A stretch of DNA of 64,000 nucleotides from an uncultured Dorea sp. (GCA_910577685.1 CAJTOH010000010.1:1-64000), one strand, 5' to 3'; shown: positions 17,957-28,330, numbered from the stretch's first letter. Made by a program: numbers and translations. Notes: generated from the sequence alone by a model not told the origin.

Positions 17957-17992
17957 CATATTCTAGTACAACGAATAGTAATAGCGCCGGAA

Positions 17993-19411
17993 TTATTTGC
18001 CTTCTATACGGGGCGTTTCCTGCCCCCTCAGCATGATCAGCGGTCCGCCCGTGCCTTCTATGTATTCGCGTGTAATCGTTACCTGCCCGATATTATCGTC
18101 CTTCGGAATCTCGAACATGATATCCAGCATGAACTCCTCTATAATCGCCCGAAGCGCTCTTGCGCCCGTATCCTTCTCCACAGCTTTCTCCGCAATCTTT
18201 GCAAGCGCTCCCTCGTCGAACGAAAGCTTCACTTCATCCAGAGCAAGCAGCTTCTGATACTGCTTCAAGATCGCATTCTTCGGCTCCGTAAGGATCTTCA
18301 CCATCATCTCCTCGCTCAAGCCCTGCAGAGTAAATACAATCGGCAGACGTCCCAAAAACTCCGGTATCATACCAAAATTGCGCAGATCCTCTGTCGTCAC
18401 CTTCTCAAGAACGGTCTTATCCCGATTATACCGGTCCTTAAGCTCGGCCCCGAACCCAATGGAAGACTGCTTCGTCAGCCTCTCTTTGATAATCTTATCC
18501 AAATCAGGGAACGCACCGCCGCAGATAAAGAGAATATTCTTCGTATTCACAGTAGTCAGAGGAACCATGGCATTCTTGCTGTTCGCCCCTACCGGGACTT
18601 CCACGTCGCTTCCCTCTAAGAGCTTAAGCATCCCCTGCTGGACAGACTCTCCGCTTACGTCCCTCTGGTTCGTATTCTTCTTCTTGGCAATCTTGTCAAT
18701 CTCGTCGATAAAGATAATTCCCTGCTCGGCCTTCTCCACGTCGTTGCCTGCCGCCGCCAGAAGCTTTGAGACGACGCTCTCGATATCGTCGCCGATATAC
18801 CCCGCTTCCGTCAGAGAAGTCGCGTCTGTAATGGCAAGAGGAACATCCAGAAGCTTCGCCAGCGTCTTCACGAGATAGGTCTTACCCGAACCGGTAGGCC
18901 CGATCATCAGCATATTGGACTTCTCGATCTCAATCTCATCCATGGTATCCGTCGCCACACGTTTGTAATGATTATAAACCGCAACGGATACGGCCTTCTT
19001 CGCATATTCCTGCCCCACCACGTACTCGTCAAGCTTCCCCTTGATCTTATGGGGAGCGGGTATATTCCGGATATCAATCAGGGGGTTTCTCTCCTCCCCT
19101 TCCTTCTTCTTCTTAATCTTCTGCTTCTTCGGAACGTTCTGCTCCATGTCTGCCATGTTAAAAATCTGTACTCCCGGAATATTCATTAGCTGGCTGTAAT
19201 CAACCTGGCCGTTCATCATCGCGTCGAAACTCTTCTGCATACAGTCGCTGCAGATTGAAATACCGTTAGGAAGATCAATCATCTTGCCTGTAGCCGTCTC
19301 CGGACGCCTGCACACAAAGCAGATCTTCTCATATTCGTCCTCCTGCTTCTTAGAGTCCTCCACCTGTCCTTCTCCCACTTTCTCTACGTTGTTCTTATCC
19401 TGTTCGGACAT
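17993..19411 (-). CDS. clpX: ATP-dependent Clp protease ATP-binding subunit ClpX
   Basis: 472 aa hexameric AAA+ unfoldase. N-terminal zinc-binding domain with Cys31, Cys34, Cys54 and Cys57; Walker A GPTGSGKT (171-178); Walker B IIFIDEID; arginine-finger/sensor region GRLPIVF; C-terminal small domain RALRAIIEEFMLDIMFE. It is about 50 residues longer than typical ClpX (near 420), mostly from a charged N-terminal tail and a Lys-rich linker (KKQKIKKKKEGEE) after the zinc domain. ClpP is not in the window. The gene lies between ligA and the protease; no partner operon gene is obvious. Confidence 0.93.
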   Translation of the reverse strand: MSEQDKNNVEKVGEGQVEDSKKQEDEYEKICFVCRRPETATGKMIDLPNGISICSDCMQKSFDAMMNGQVDYSQLMNIPGVQIFNMADMEQNVPKKQKIKKKKEGEERNPLIDIRNIPAPHKIKGKLDEYVVGQEYAKKAVSVAVYNHYKRVATDTMDEIEIEKSNMLMIGPTGSGKTYLVKTLAKLLDVPLAITDATSLTEAGYIGDDIESVVSKLLAAAGNDVEKAEQGIIFIDEIDKIAKKKNTNQRDVSGESVQQGMLKLLEGSDVEVPVGANSKNAMVPLTTVNTKNILFICGGAFPDLDKIIKERLTKQSSIGFGAELKDRYNRDKTVLEKVTTEDLRNFGMIPEFLGRLPIVFTLQGLSEEMMVKILTEPKNAILKQYQKLLALDEVKLSFDEGALAKIAEKAVEKDTGARALRAIIEEFMLDIMFEIPKDDNIGQVTITREYIEGTGGPLIMLRGQETPRIEGK

Positions 19412-19458
19412 CTTGCCTTCCCTTCCTTCTCTGTTGCACTATACGTTATGCCATAAAA

Positions 19459-21423
19459 TTACTCTTCCCCCGCCATCTCAAGGAACCTCTCCTCCGAGAT
19501 AATCGGAATTCCTAATTCATTCGCCTTCTTATTCTTAGACGACGAAGACGCAGCATCATTATTGATCAGATAATTCGTCTTAGAAGTAACCGATCCCGTC
19601 ACTTTTCCGCCAAGACTCTCTATCAGCTCTTTAACCTCGCCCCGGTTCGCAAAATGTTCCACGCTTCCGGTAATCACGAAATTCACCCCTGCAAAGATCT
19701 GCTTCTTCTCCTCCACAGTCTCCTCAGGAATCACCAATTCTTTTAACAAATCGCGGAACTGCCTGACATGCTGCTCCGAAGCAAAGTAATCTACGAATGT
19801 CTTCGCGATTACCCCGCCGACCCCGGGGATCTCGTTTAATTCTTCTTCCGTGGCGCGAAGCATCGCCTCCGCGTCATACCGGAACTCCTTACAGATTACC
19901 TTCGCATTCGCAAGCCCGATATTGGCGATCCCCAGCGCATAGATTACCCTTGGCAGCGTCGTAGTCCGCGCTTTCTCCGCGTTGCCAACCAGATTCCGGT
20001 AGGATTTCTCGCCGAATCCTTCCAACGACCGGATCTCCTCCTGATAACGTTCCAGATGGAAAATATCCGCAAACTCCCGGATATAGCCCAAAGAAATAAA
20101 CTTCTCCAGAGTTGCCTCCGACAGCCCTTCAATATTCAAGGCATCCCTGCTTACAAACAACGCAAAGGACTTGACATGCTTGGCCTGACACTCCGGGTTC
20201 GTACAGTATAGCGCTTTCGCATTGGCCACCTGCCGGATCTCGGTCGCCCCCCGGCACACAGGACACTGCTTCGGAATATCCCTGACGCCGCTTCTCGTCA
20301 AGTTACCGGCTATCTGGGGAATAATCATATTCGCCTTATACACTTCGATCTTATCCCCGATTCCAAGCTCTAATTCTTCCATGATACTGATATTATGGAC
20401 GCTGGCGCGGCTTACCGTCGTCCCCTCAAGCTCCACAGGCTCAAAGATCGCGACCGGATTGATAAGCCCTGTGCGCGACGGGCTCCACTCGATCTCAATA
20501 AGCTTCGTCTCGCGCACCTCGTCCGCCCACTTAAACGCATAGGAATCTCTTGGAAACTTCGACGTACGCCCAAGAGACTGACCGTACGCTATATCATCAT
20601 ATATTAACACAAGACCGTCTGACGGAAAATCATTTTGGGCAATTCTTTCTGAAAATTTAATAACTTCGGACTCTACGGTATCTCCTGTCACCTCGCAAAA
20701 CTCCACCACTTCAAATCCCTGCTCCATAAGCCATTTCATCTGGTATGCCCTTGAATTGTGAAAATCCACCTCCTTCGCCTGCACGAGGGAAAATGCGTAA
20801 AACCTTACATTCCGCTTCGCCGTAATCTCATTATTCAACTGACGCACAGAGCCGCTGCACAGATTCCTCGGATTCTTGTATTTCGCATCCGCATCCCCTA
20901 TCTCGGAATTAATCCGTTCAAATTCCCGGTACCCGATCACTGCCTCTCCTCTAAGGATCAGCTCCCCCTGATATGCAATCTTAAGGGGAATATTCCGGAA
21001 CACCCTCGCATTATTCGTTATGACCTCGCCGACTTCGCCGTTTCCTCTGGTAACCGCCTTAAAAAGTTTCCCGCCCCTGTAAGTCAGCACAATGGTAAGC
21101 CCATCCAGCTTCCATGACATCAAAGCCTTCTGATCGCCGACGAACCGTTTCAGTTCTTCAATCTCCTTCGTCTTATCCAGAGAAAGCATGGGGCTTTCAT
21201 GCCGTTCCTTCGGCAGCTCGCTCAACACCTCATACCCCACGTTCACGGTCGGGCTGTTGGCGAACGTAATCCCTAATTCCTTCTCAAGCCCCTCCAGCTC
21301 CCCGTACAGTGCGTCATACTCCCGGTTGCTCATAATCTCCCTTGATTCCTGATAATATGCGCGTCCCGCGTCATTTAGCTTCTCCACTAATTCCAACATT
21401 CTGGCTTTCTTCGATTCGCTCAT
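19459..21423 (-). CDS. ligA: NAD-dependent DNA ligase
   Basis: 654 aa, full length for LigA. NTPase domain with the AMP-accepting lysine in WKLDG (Lys105), OB fold, four-Cys zinc finger (CPVC ... CTNPEC), helix-hairpin-helix segments (EIPGVGGVIAKTF) and a C-terminal BRCT domain (VNFVITGSVEHF ... KTNYLI). It seals nicks in replication and repair. AAAGGAG lies 5 bases before the ATG at 21423; the gene overlaps the 3' end of the pseudouridine synthase gene by 53 bp, which is large but supported by that ribosome site. A start at codon 9 (21399) is the alternative. Confidence 0.92.
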   Translation of the reverse strand: MSESKKARMLELVEKLNDAGRAYYQESREIMSNREYDALYGELEGLEKELGITFANSPTVNVGYEVLSELPKERHESPMLSLDKTKEIEELKRFVGDQKALMSWKLDGLTIVLTYRGGKLFKAVTRGNGEVGEVITNNARVFRNIPLKIAYQGELILRGEAVIGYREFERINSEIGDADAKYKNPRNLCSGSVRQLNNEITAKRNVRFYAFSLVQAKEVDFHNSRAYQMKWLMEQGFEVVEFCEVTGDTVESEVIKFSERIAQNDFPSDGLVLIYDDIAYGQSLGRTSKFPRDSYAFKWADEVRETKLIEIEWSPSRTGLINPVAIFEPVELEGTTVSRASVHNISIMEELELGIGDKIEVYKANMIIPQIAGNLTRSGVRDIPKQCPVCRGATEIRQVANAKALYCTNPECQAKHVKSFALFVSRDALNIEGLSEATLEKFISLGYIREFADIFHLERYQEEIRSLEGFGEKSYRNLVGNAEKARTTTLPRVIYALGIANIGLANAKVICKEFRYDAEAMLRATEEELNEIPGVGGVIAKTFVDYFASEQHVRQFRDLLKELVIPEETVEEKKQIFAGVNFVITGSVEHFANRGEVKELIESLGGKVTGSVTSKTNYLINNDAASSSSKNKKANELGIPIISEERFLEMAGEE

Positions 21424-22117
21424 ATAGCTCCTTTAACTCCTGCTCTGTTAATTTTCTGACCGCCCCCGGCTTCAAGCCGCCAAGCTCAATATTCATCACT
21501 CTAACCCTTAAAAGCCTCTTCACCTGATATCCCAGCGCTTCGCACATCCTGCGTATCTGACGGTTCAATCCCTGGGTCAATACGATGGAAAAGGTGTACT
21601 TCCCGATAATTGCCGTCCTGCAAGGTCTGGTCGTGACGTCAAGTCCCTTCTCCGCATCCCTGATCCTGACCCCCTGCGCCATCCGGAGGAGAAATTCCTC
21701 CGTCACAGGCTTATCAACCGTCACCTTATATTCCTTCTCGTGCCCGTACCTCGCCCGCATCATCCCGTTTATCAAATCCCCGTCGTTGGTCATTATAAGC
21801 AAGCCCTCGGAATCCTTATCAAGGCGTCCTGCGTAAGTAATCCGCTCCGGATAATTCAGGAACCGGACAATACTCCTTCTCTCCCTTCGTTCCTCCGTGC
21901 AGATAATTCCCACCGGCTTATTTACAGCAAGCACAATCCGCTCCCGCCTGCCCCCAACGACCTTCTTCCCAACCCGGACCTCCTGACCCGGGCCGACCTT
22001 CATGCCGGGAACCGCCCGCTTCCCGTCAACCGTGACCTGCCCGCTCTCAATCAGGCGGTCCGCCTCCCTGCGGGAACACACTCCCGCATCGCTCAGAAAC
22101 TTATTCAGCCTACTCAT
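21371..22117 (-). CDS. 23S rRNA pseudouridine synthase (RluF/RluB group)
   Basis: 248 aa. N-terminal S4 RNA-binding domain (RLNKFLSDAGVCSRREADRL), then the RsuA-family catalytic core with Asp100 in AGRLDKDSEGLL and the family motif QGLNRQIRRMCEALGY. The ending KRLLRVRVMNIELGGL points to the RluF branch. The start overlaps the end of the DHHW gene by 8 bp, so it belongs to the acetylation transcript or follows it closely. Confidence 0.88.
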   Translation of the reverse strand: MSRLNKFLSDAGVCSRREADRLIESGQVTVDGKRAVPGMKVGPGQEVRVGKKVVGGRRERIVLAVNKPVGIICTEERRERRSIVRFLNYPERITYAGRLDKDSEGLLIMTNDGDLINGMMRARYGHEKEYKVTVDKPVTEEFLLRMAQGVRIRDAEKGLDVTTRPCRTAIIGKYTFSIVLTQGLNRQIRRMCEALGYQVKRLLRVRVMNIELGGLKPGAVRKLTEQELKELYERIEESQNVGISGEAK

Positions 22118-23282
22118 CCTGCAACACTCCGCTTATCTTTTGGTCCTGTACAAAAGTATTTCCATTATACAAAAATAATACGCTGGAAATCTTCTTCTCC
22201 TTCATAATATCATTAAGGTTCCCTTCATAATACTCCGGATCCACCGCAATAATCTCCCTGAAATAGGGTACAAGGAAGGGAATCAGACAGTTTGCGTAAG
22301 AATCCTTAACCAAAAGCAGGCGATCCGTGGTATCCGCCGTCGTGCGGATATTAACCATCTCATGGCTTCCTCCCAGAAACAGTTCATAGGCGTCCCTTTC
22401 CTTCAATTTCATCCGGTCATACAAGGTAGAAATCTTGCCTTCCCCGTAATCTACTACAATCTTAGGCATCTCCTTTTCATTTTCCGCCGCATAGATATAT
22501 ATAGACTCCTGATATCCGGTCTGGTATCCGCTTCTCAGGGACAGATCTCCGGTAAAGATATTCGTAACTGCGTACTTCTCCCACTTCGGCGTCTTCGTCC
22601 CGTCAAGCCCCATTGCCTCCACTAACTGCTGGCTGGCATAATATGCTCCAAGGGTTGTCCAATGGGAATCCGTTCGGTAGTAGATTTCTTCTTTCTTATG
22701 CGACGAAAGCGTCTTGCTTAAATCTACCCACGTGATCCCCTCCCCAAGTTCCTGCCAGATTGAACGGAACATCCCGCTCTGATCCTCCGTCACGGCAAAA
22801 CGGGGCAGTTTGTCTGCCAGAATATTCGCAGCATTGGGCGCCAACGCCAAGTATACCGGAATCTTTTCATACCGCGCCTTAAATTCCCCCATAGCGTTCA
22901 GATTCTCCTCCAGCTTCGCCTGATCTGCCGCCGCTACCGCCTCCAGAAGATACCCGTCTTTCCCCTTGAATACACCGTTGGATTCCCGTTTCCCGATGAT
23001 CAGATCTACCCGGTTCTTGACAGACACCCACAGATTCCGCCCAAGGAACTGATCTGAACGGAACTCCTCATACTGTTCCATAAAAGAACCGTCAGCCACA
23101 TTTTCCAGCGTAAGCTTCGGCCGCGCCGCAAGCGGGCGGTTCTCCTTCTCGGAGAATTCTTTCTCCAACGGTATCAGTTCCAACAAGGAAATCAGTACCA
23201 GCAGCCCGAAAAACGACAATGCCGCCGTTTTTCTCCTATATGCTCTTCCTGACTTAAAGTCCTTCTGTCTCTTCTGCTTCAT
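22110..23282 (-). CDS. DHHW family protein (AlgX/AlgJ-like SGNH acetylation factor)
   Basis: 390 aa from the ATG at 23282 (TTAGGAG 5 bases upstream; an in-frame codon at 23333 lacks a site). One N-terminal TM (RRKTAALSFFGLLVLISLLE) followed by an extracytoplasmic domain: SEKENRPLAARP, RTDSHWTTLGAYYASQQL (the catalytic DxHW element) and LLLVKDSYANCLIPFL (the Ser-containing KDSYAN motif). Such proteins work with an MBOAT O-acyltransferase to acetylate exported or cell-wall polysaccharide. The last gene of the three-gene set. Confidence 0.87.
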   Translation of the reverse strand: MKQKRQKDFKSGRAYRRKTAALSFFGLLVLISLLELIPLEKEFSEKENRPLAARPKLTLENVADGSFMEQYEEFRSDQFLGRNLWVSVKNRVDLIIGKRESNGVFKGKDGYLLEAVAAADQAKLEENLNAMGEFKARYEKIPVYLALAPNAANILADKLPRFAVTEDQSGMFRSIWQELGEGITWVDLSKTLSSHKKEEIYYRTDSHWTTLGAYYASQQLVEAMGLDGTKTPKWEKYAVTNIFTGDLSLRSGYQTGYQESIYIYAAENEKEMPKIVVDYGEGKISTLYDRMKLKERDAYELFLGGSHEMVNIRTTADTTDRLLLVKDSYANCLIPFLVPYFREIIAVDPEYYEGNLNDIMKEKKISSVLFLYNGNTFVQDQKISGVLQDE

Positions 23283-23372
23283 AAATTCTCCTAACACACG
23301 GCCCTCTGCCTGGCCTCTTACCTGCCTTCCCACAGGGACGATATTCGGATTCCTATTTTCAAAAAATCGATG

Positions 23373-24755
23373 TCAACATACGATATAAACCACGCACAGC
23401 CCGAACATCACGCCATATATGACGCAATTAACCAACGCAAGCCCTCTGCCGCCTCTGTCCATTATACTCTCATACCCCTTATGGACTAACGGGAGAAGGC
23501 CCACCGCCATAATGATCAAAAGCCCAAGGTTTGTGACAAGCAGGTACATCCCCCTGTCGTCTGCCAGACCGGCCGCGCCTATCCCGAACATATTCCCCAG
23601 ATAGGCAAACCCGCCGCCTGCCCCGGGGCTAAAGAAGAATACCCATCCGATCATCACCATCACGATACTGTAAATACGTCCAAGGAATCCCGGCATCCGA
23701 TCCAGCATCCTCCACAAAAACAGCTTCTCGGCCACCATCAAAATTCCGCAGTATAATCCCCATACCACGTAATTCCCGGACAGCCCGTGAGCCAGCCCCG
23801 CCATAAGCCAGATCAGAAGTATATTCCTTACCTGCTTCAATTCCTCCGCGTCGCCTCCGCCCAGCGGATGATACACATATTCACGGAACCATCCTCCCAG
23901 GGACATATGCCATTTGTACCAGAATTCCGTCGTACTTCCCGCCAGATAAGGGTAATCAAAATTCCCCGGCAGCTCGAAACCCGTCATCTTCCCAAGGCCC
24001 AACGCCATGTCCGTGTATCCGCTCAGATTATAGTATATCTTAAAGGCAAACGCCGCGCATCCAAGCCATGCGCTCAGCACGGACCTCTGTCCGGCATCCA
24101 TTGCCATGACCTCAGCGAAAAGAAGCCCGATATTGTCCGCAAACAGCACCTTCTTAGATAGCCCGCGTACGAAATACATCACGCCCTCTCCCACCTTTCC
24201 CGGGGAAATCTGCCTTGCCCGAAGCTGCTTCTCCATCTCCGAATAGAGCGCCACGGGGCCGCCCGGCATCTTGATAAACATCGCGGCATAGAGGGCAAGG
24301 TCAGCCGGGTTCTTCTGCGCCTTTACCTTCCCCCGGTAAACATCTATAATGTAAGATAACAACTGAAGCGTATAGAAAGACATTCCCATAGGCAGCGCAA
24401 AACCCTGAAAAGGGATATGCACCGGCAGAATCATGTTAAGCCCGCCAAACACAGTCCTTCCAAAGAGAAAAAATCCAAGAACACCGAGATCGACGATCAC
24501 ACAGAACATCAAGCCGGCACGCGCACGCCGCCGGTTCTTCAAGACGCCGGCTATATGAAGTCCGCAGGCATAGTTAAACAGAATCATCCCTGCCAGCACA
24601 AACACGGCCGCCGGCTCCCCCCACGCATAGAACACAAGGCTTACCAGCAAAAGCAGCACATTCTTCAACTGTCCCGGCATCAGATAGTACAGAAACAGTA
24701 CAACCGGTAAAAATGTAAATAAAAACACAACACTGTCAAATAAACCCGCTACCAT
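23373..24755 (-). CDS. MBOAT family O-acyltransferase (AlgI/DltB type)
   Basis: 460 aa from the ATG at 24755, which overlaps the SGNH stop (TAATG). About ten TM segments. Family motifs: QLLSYIIDVYRGK, FGLALY-like NLSGYTDMALGLGKMTGF, FWYKWHMSLGGWFREYVYHPLGG and the catalytic His in LAHGLSGNYVVWGL. It moves acyl groups across the membrane for polysaccharide O-acetylation. Partner genes on both sides (SGNH, DHHW) give the same reading. Confidence 0.92.
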   Translation of the reverse strand: MVAGLFDSVVFLFTFLPVVLFLYYLMPGQLKNVLLLLVSLVFYAWGEPAAVFVLAGMILFNYACGLHIAGVLKNRRRARAGLMFCVIVDLGVLGFFLFGRTVFGGLNMILPVHIPFQGFALPMGMSFYTLQLLSYIIDVYRGKVKAQKNPADLALYAAMFIKMPGGPVALYSEMEKQLRARQISPGKVGEGVMYFVRGLSKKVLFADNIGLLFAEVMAMDAGQRSVLSAWLGCAAFAFKIYYNLSGYTDMALGLGKMTGFELPGNFDYPYLAGSTTEFWYKWHMSLGGWFREYVYHPLGGGDAEELKQVRNILLIWLMAGLAHGLSGNYVVWGLYCGILMVAEKLFLWRMLDRMPGFLGRIYSIVMVMIGWVFFFSPGAGGGFAYLGNMFGIGAAGLADDRGMYLLVTNLGLLIIMAVGLLPLVHKGYESIMDRGGRGLALVNCVIYGVMFGLCVVYIVC

Positions 24756-25552
24756 TACAGCTCCGCCGCCTCCGCCATGTGATTCACCCATTCGCCATAG
24801 TATTCCGACGCCATATGGATTCCGTCCTCGGTGTAGTATTCGTCTTTTACCAGACTTCCGTTATCAATAAAGGTCACGCCTTCTTCCTCGCATATTTCCA
24901 TAAGCTTCCTATTATAATCCGGAATATTTCCATACAACCCGTCCTCCTCGACCGCCTCCTTGGTAACCGGGAGAATACTGTTGACATAGATCTTCGTATC
25001 AGGCAGGCTCTCTTTAAGTTCTTCAAGCACCCGCCGGTACGCCGCCCCAAATAACTGCGCATCCCCGGACGCCGCCTTGATATCGTTGAGTCCATAGGCA
25101 AGGAACAACACCTGAGGTCCTATCTCCACTGCCCTTGAAACATGATTATTAATCATGCTGACCTCCGTCTCACAAACGCCCGTATCCCGCTCGGCCGTAA
25201 CGAATGACTTTTCAAGCGCCTGATTCTCATACAAGCCCTGAGCGATAGAATCCCCAAGCACGTATGAATTGGCGAACTTTTCGCTGACAGTCCGGTTCGC
25301 CCACGCCTCGTCCGCAGCCCGTTCCGCCTCCTCAAGCTCCTTAATCTGAGCGTCAATCTCAGCCGTATCCGCTTCTTCCATCTTCGTAAGCTTCGCAAGT
25401 CCCTTTCGCGGATCCTCTCTTGGATTCATCACGCCGACGGCAAACACGATGCCCCCAATGACCATCCAGATAAGCATCGCCGTGACCGCCAGACGCAGGA
25501 CAACGTCTCTTTCTTCACTTTTCTTCTTCGTCTTCTCTTGTCCTCTACTCAC
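24755..25552 (-). CDS. Membrane-anchored SGNH/GDSL-type hydrolase
   Basis: 265 aa. A basic tail and one TM (20-41), a Glu/Ala-rich coiled spacer (55-90), then an SGNH domain: VLGDSIAQGL (Ser102), a Gly block near 150 (FLAYGLNDI, with block III Asn), and the C-terminal Asp-x-x-His in EDGIHMASEYY. It probably transfers or removes acetyl groups at the cell surface. First gene of the SGNH-MBOAT-DHHW unit; the 180-bp gap upstream is shared with the divergent DUF5721 gene. Confidence 0.87.
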   Translation of the reverse strand: MSRGQEKTKKKSEERDVVLRLAVTAMLIWMVIGGIVFAVGVMNPREDPRKGLAKLTKMEEADTAEIDAQIKELEEAERAADEAWANRTVSEKFANSYVLGDSIAQGLYENQALEKSFVTAERDTGVCETEVSMINNHVSRAVEIGPQVLFLAYGLNDIKAASGDAQLFGAAYRRVLEELKESLPDTKIYVNSILPVTKEAVEEDGLYGNIPDYNRKLMEICEEEGVTFIDNGSLVKDEYYTEDGIHMASEYYGEWVNHMAEAAEL

Positions 25553-25730
25553 GCAGGCCTCGTTCTCCTTAATATGCCGCTGATTACCTCCCGGACAGCA
25601 TTACGCTGGTACGGATGGGGAAAAATGCATATGTGAGAATATTGTACTGTTTTTCCCTGTAAAAGTCAAATATATGCTATACTATTCATAAATAACCACG
25701 ATTTTAACAATCTGCAAAGGAGTTTTTCAC

Positions 25731-26210
25731 ATGAATATGTTCACATTATCAGCAAAATCCTGCATGTCCCACCTTTTACTCAAGGACACTTTCGACAATT
25801 TCTCCTTTATCGAAGGCGAAATCACGACTTTCAACAAATTTACTCTGGACGGGTTCCTGCATAAAGACTTCTTCGACGAGAAACCTGAACGTAATCATTC
25901 CTACTGGCGGGAGGTTAGAGACTTCTGTTTCACCCTCATTAAGGGAAAACGCACGCCCCTTAATTTTAAGATCGTCCTCTCCCTCGCGCCGGAACACTTC
26001 GGGAACTTTCTTGAACGGCACCAGATCCGTACCTTTTCCCCTGAGGATATCACGGGTCTGTACCTGAATTTCCACTACGACGGCGCCGTTCTCCAATGCA
26101 TCGCCGGCATTTCTATGCGCACCTTCAGCATGGATAAGTCCCTTGAGAAGGAATGGGACGCCTATGTGGAAAGATTTTTTAAAGAATCAGAAATTGACCG
26201 GGAAAAATAG
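25731..26210 (+). CDS. DUF5721 family protein
   Basis: 159 aa cytosolic protein of unknown function, recognised by the N-terminal block FTLSAKSCMSHLLLKDTFD and the central segment FCFTLIKGKRTPLNFKIVLSL. Members are small and mostly found in Lachnospiraceae. AAAGGAG before the ATG. It is followed after 90 bp by the chemotaxis gene, which has its own promoter. Confidence 0.8.
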   Translation: MNMFTLSAKSCMSHLLLKDTFDNFSFIEGEITTFNKFTLDGFLHKDFFDEKPERNHSYWREVRDFCFTLIKGKRTPLNFKIVLSLAPEHFGNFLERHQIRTFSPEDITGLYLNFHYDGAVLQCIAGISMRTFSMDKSLEKEWDAYVERFFKESEIDREK

Positions 26211-26230
26211 GCAAAAATTTAACAGAAACA

Positions 26231-26259
26231 TTGTATTTTTTACACAGATCTATTATAAT
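26231..26259 (+). promoter_or_regulatory. Sigma-A promoter of the first chemotaxis receptor
   Basis: TTGTAT (26231-26236), 17-bp spacer, TATAAT (26254-26259); AAAGGAG and ATG follow about 45 bp downstream. No sigma-28-like sequence is seen. Confidence 0.7.
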
Positions 26260-26303
26260 TTGAATGGGCTTTTTGTTAGTTAATCATAAAAGGAGACAAG
26301 AAC

Positions 26304-28315
26304 ATGAGAGGAAAGAAAAGAATTGATGACAGACCGGCAACCCCTTCCCTAATGCGCAAGTGGGGCATCACAGGAAAGCTGGTCATCGCAATTGTGGTCA
26401 CTATAGTAATTATGGTGGGCGCATTGCTTTTGATAGTCCGCAGCCGCGTATCCGACGCACTGCTGGCAAAGAGCGAGAAACTTTTGGAAGAAACTACCGA
26501 TAAGGCTCTTCAGGAAGTCAACGCGTGGATGAGCGGCATACTGGCGACACTGGAGACCCAGCGGGATACGATCCAATATGAAGATATGGATATCCCCCGC
26601 ATGACAGAATACATAAAGCATACCGCCAACCAGAACGACGCATACCCTGCCGGGATCTATACGGCGCTGACGGACGGAACTTTATACCACGCTTCCTTCG
26701 TACCGGGACCGGATTTTAACTCATTGGAAAAACCATGGTACAAAGACGGCATCTCCTCCGAAGATTTTATTTTGGGGGACGCGTACTTTGACGAAGACAG
26801 CCAGTCCTACGTTGTGGGCGCGTCCGGCGTATTGAAGAACGGCGCCGGAGAGGTAATCGGCGTCGCTGCGGCGGATGTGTACCTGACGTCCATATCCGAT
26901 ATCGTAGCCGATATCCGTTTGGAAAAGACAGGGGGATTTTCCTTGTAGATACCAGAACCCACACCATCATCGGACATCCGGACAAGGAGATGAACGGACG
27001 GTCCATGTCTGAGTTCAACGGCGATATGTATGCCTACGCCGCCGAGAAGATTCAGGAGAACGCTACTGGGCTTAGTCTTTACAATGACGACATGTACATA
27101 GAATTAAAAGCAGTGCCGAACTGCGACTGGATGGCAGTGTCATATGTTTCCAGAGACGAGGTTCTCGCCGATCTGGATACGCTGACAGGCATCATGTCGT
27201 CGGTTGCCGGATTTGCGGTCTTAATCATGATCGTACTGATCATCATTCTCGTTAGGAATATCATCGGGAAACCGGTAGCCGAGCTTAACAATGTAGCTTC
27301 AAGGATTGCGGAGGGCGACTTGGACCAGTCCATCACCCATTCCTCCAACGACGAACTCGGAGAACTGGCAAGCAATTTCGGCAGGACAGTGACGCGTCTG
27401 CGGGACTATGTGGATTACATCAACGAGATCTCCGAGAAACTGCAGGAAATCTCCCAAGGTAATCTTGCATTTACGCTTACCCATGAATATCTGGGAGAAT
27501 TTGCTAAGATTAAAGACTCTCTGGAACGTATTTCCTGGTCGCTGAACGAGACTCTGGGACAGATCAATGTCGCAGCAAGCCAGGTGGCGACGGGTTCCGA
27601 GTATGTGTCCGACGGGGCGCAGACGCTCTCGCAGGGCTCCTCGCAGCAGACGGACGCTGTCGAATCCCTTGCCTCCCACATCTCGGAAGTTTCTGACGGG
27701 ATCCAGAAGACCGCACAGGGCGCTAAAAAGGCAAGCACGATATCCCATAATGTCAGCACACGGATTCTGGAAAGCAACGAAAAGATGCAGCATATGAATA
27801 CGGCGATACAGAAGATCAGCGATAAGTCGACGGAGATTCACAGTATTATCAAGACGATTGAGGACATTGCCTTCCAGACAAATATACTTGCGCTGAACGC
27901 CGCCGTGGAAGCTGCGCGGGCAGGTACGGCAGGCAAAGGTTTTGCCGTAGTGGCAGACGAGGTACGCAACCTTGCCAGCAAGTCTTCCGAGGCTGCTAAG
28001 AATACGACTACGCTGATTGACCAGACGGTTGAGGCTGTTGCTGAGGGGACGCATATGGCCGAGGATACGGCGGCTTCTATGATGGAGGTCGTAGCGCAGG
28101 CGGAAGAAGTGAGCCGGCTGATCGAAGGAATTGCAGAGTATTCCGCACAGCAGGCAGAGGCAACGGAGGAGGTTTCCCGCGGAATCGCACAGATCTCAGA
28201 CGTGGTACAGTCCAACCTGTCTACCGCAGAGAAGAGCGCGTCTGCAAGCGAAGAGTTGTCCGGTCAGGCAAGCATGCTGAATGAGCTGGTATCGAAATTC
28301 AAGCTCAAGAAGTAA
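26304..28315 (+). pseudogene. Methyl-accepting chemotaxis protein, broken by a -1 frameshift
   Basis: The first part (26304-26948) encodes the N-terminal TM (about 27-48) and most of a dCache ligand domain, ending early at TAG 26946-26948. From about 26936 the sequence goes on in the -1 frame without a break (FLVDTRTHTIIGHPDKEM), finishing the Cache domain, then a second TM, HAMP and a full signalling domain with hairpin tip EDIAFQTNILALNAAVEAA. One lost base in the G5 or T4 run at 26931-26940 explains it. The repaired protein would be about 670 aa, close to the 675-aa receptor at 36 kb. It may be a real mutation, a switchable run or a sequencing error. The 3' part has no strong ribosome site. 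Confidence 0.85.
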
Positions 28316-28330
28316 TAAGGGATCATTCCT

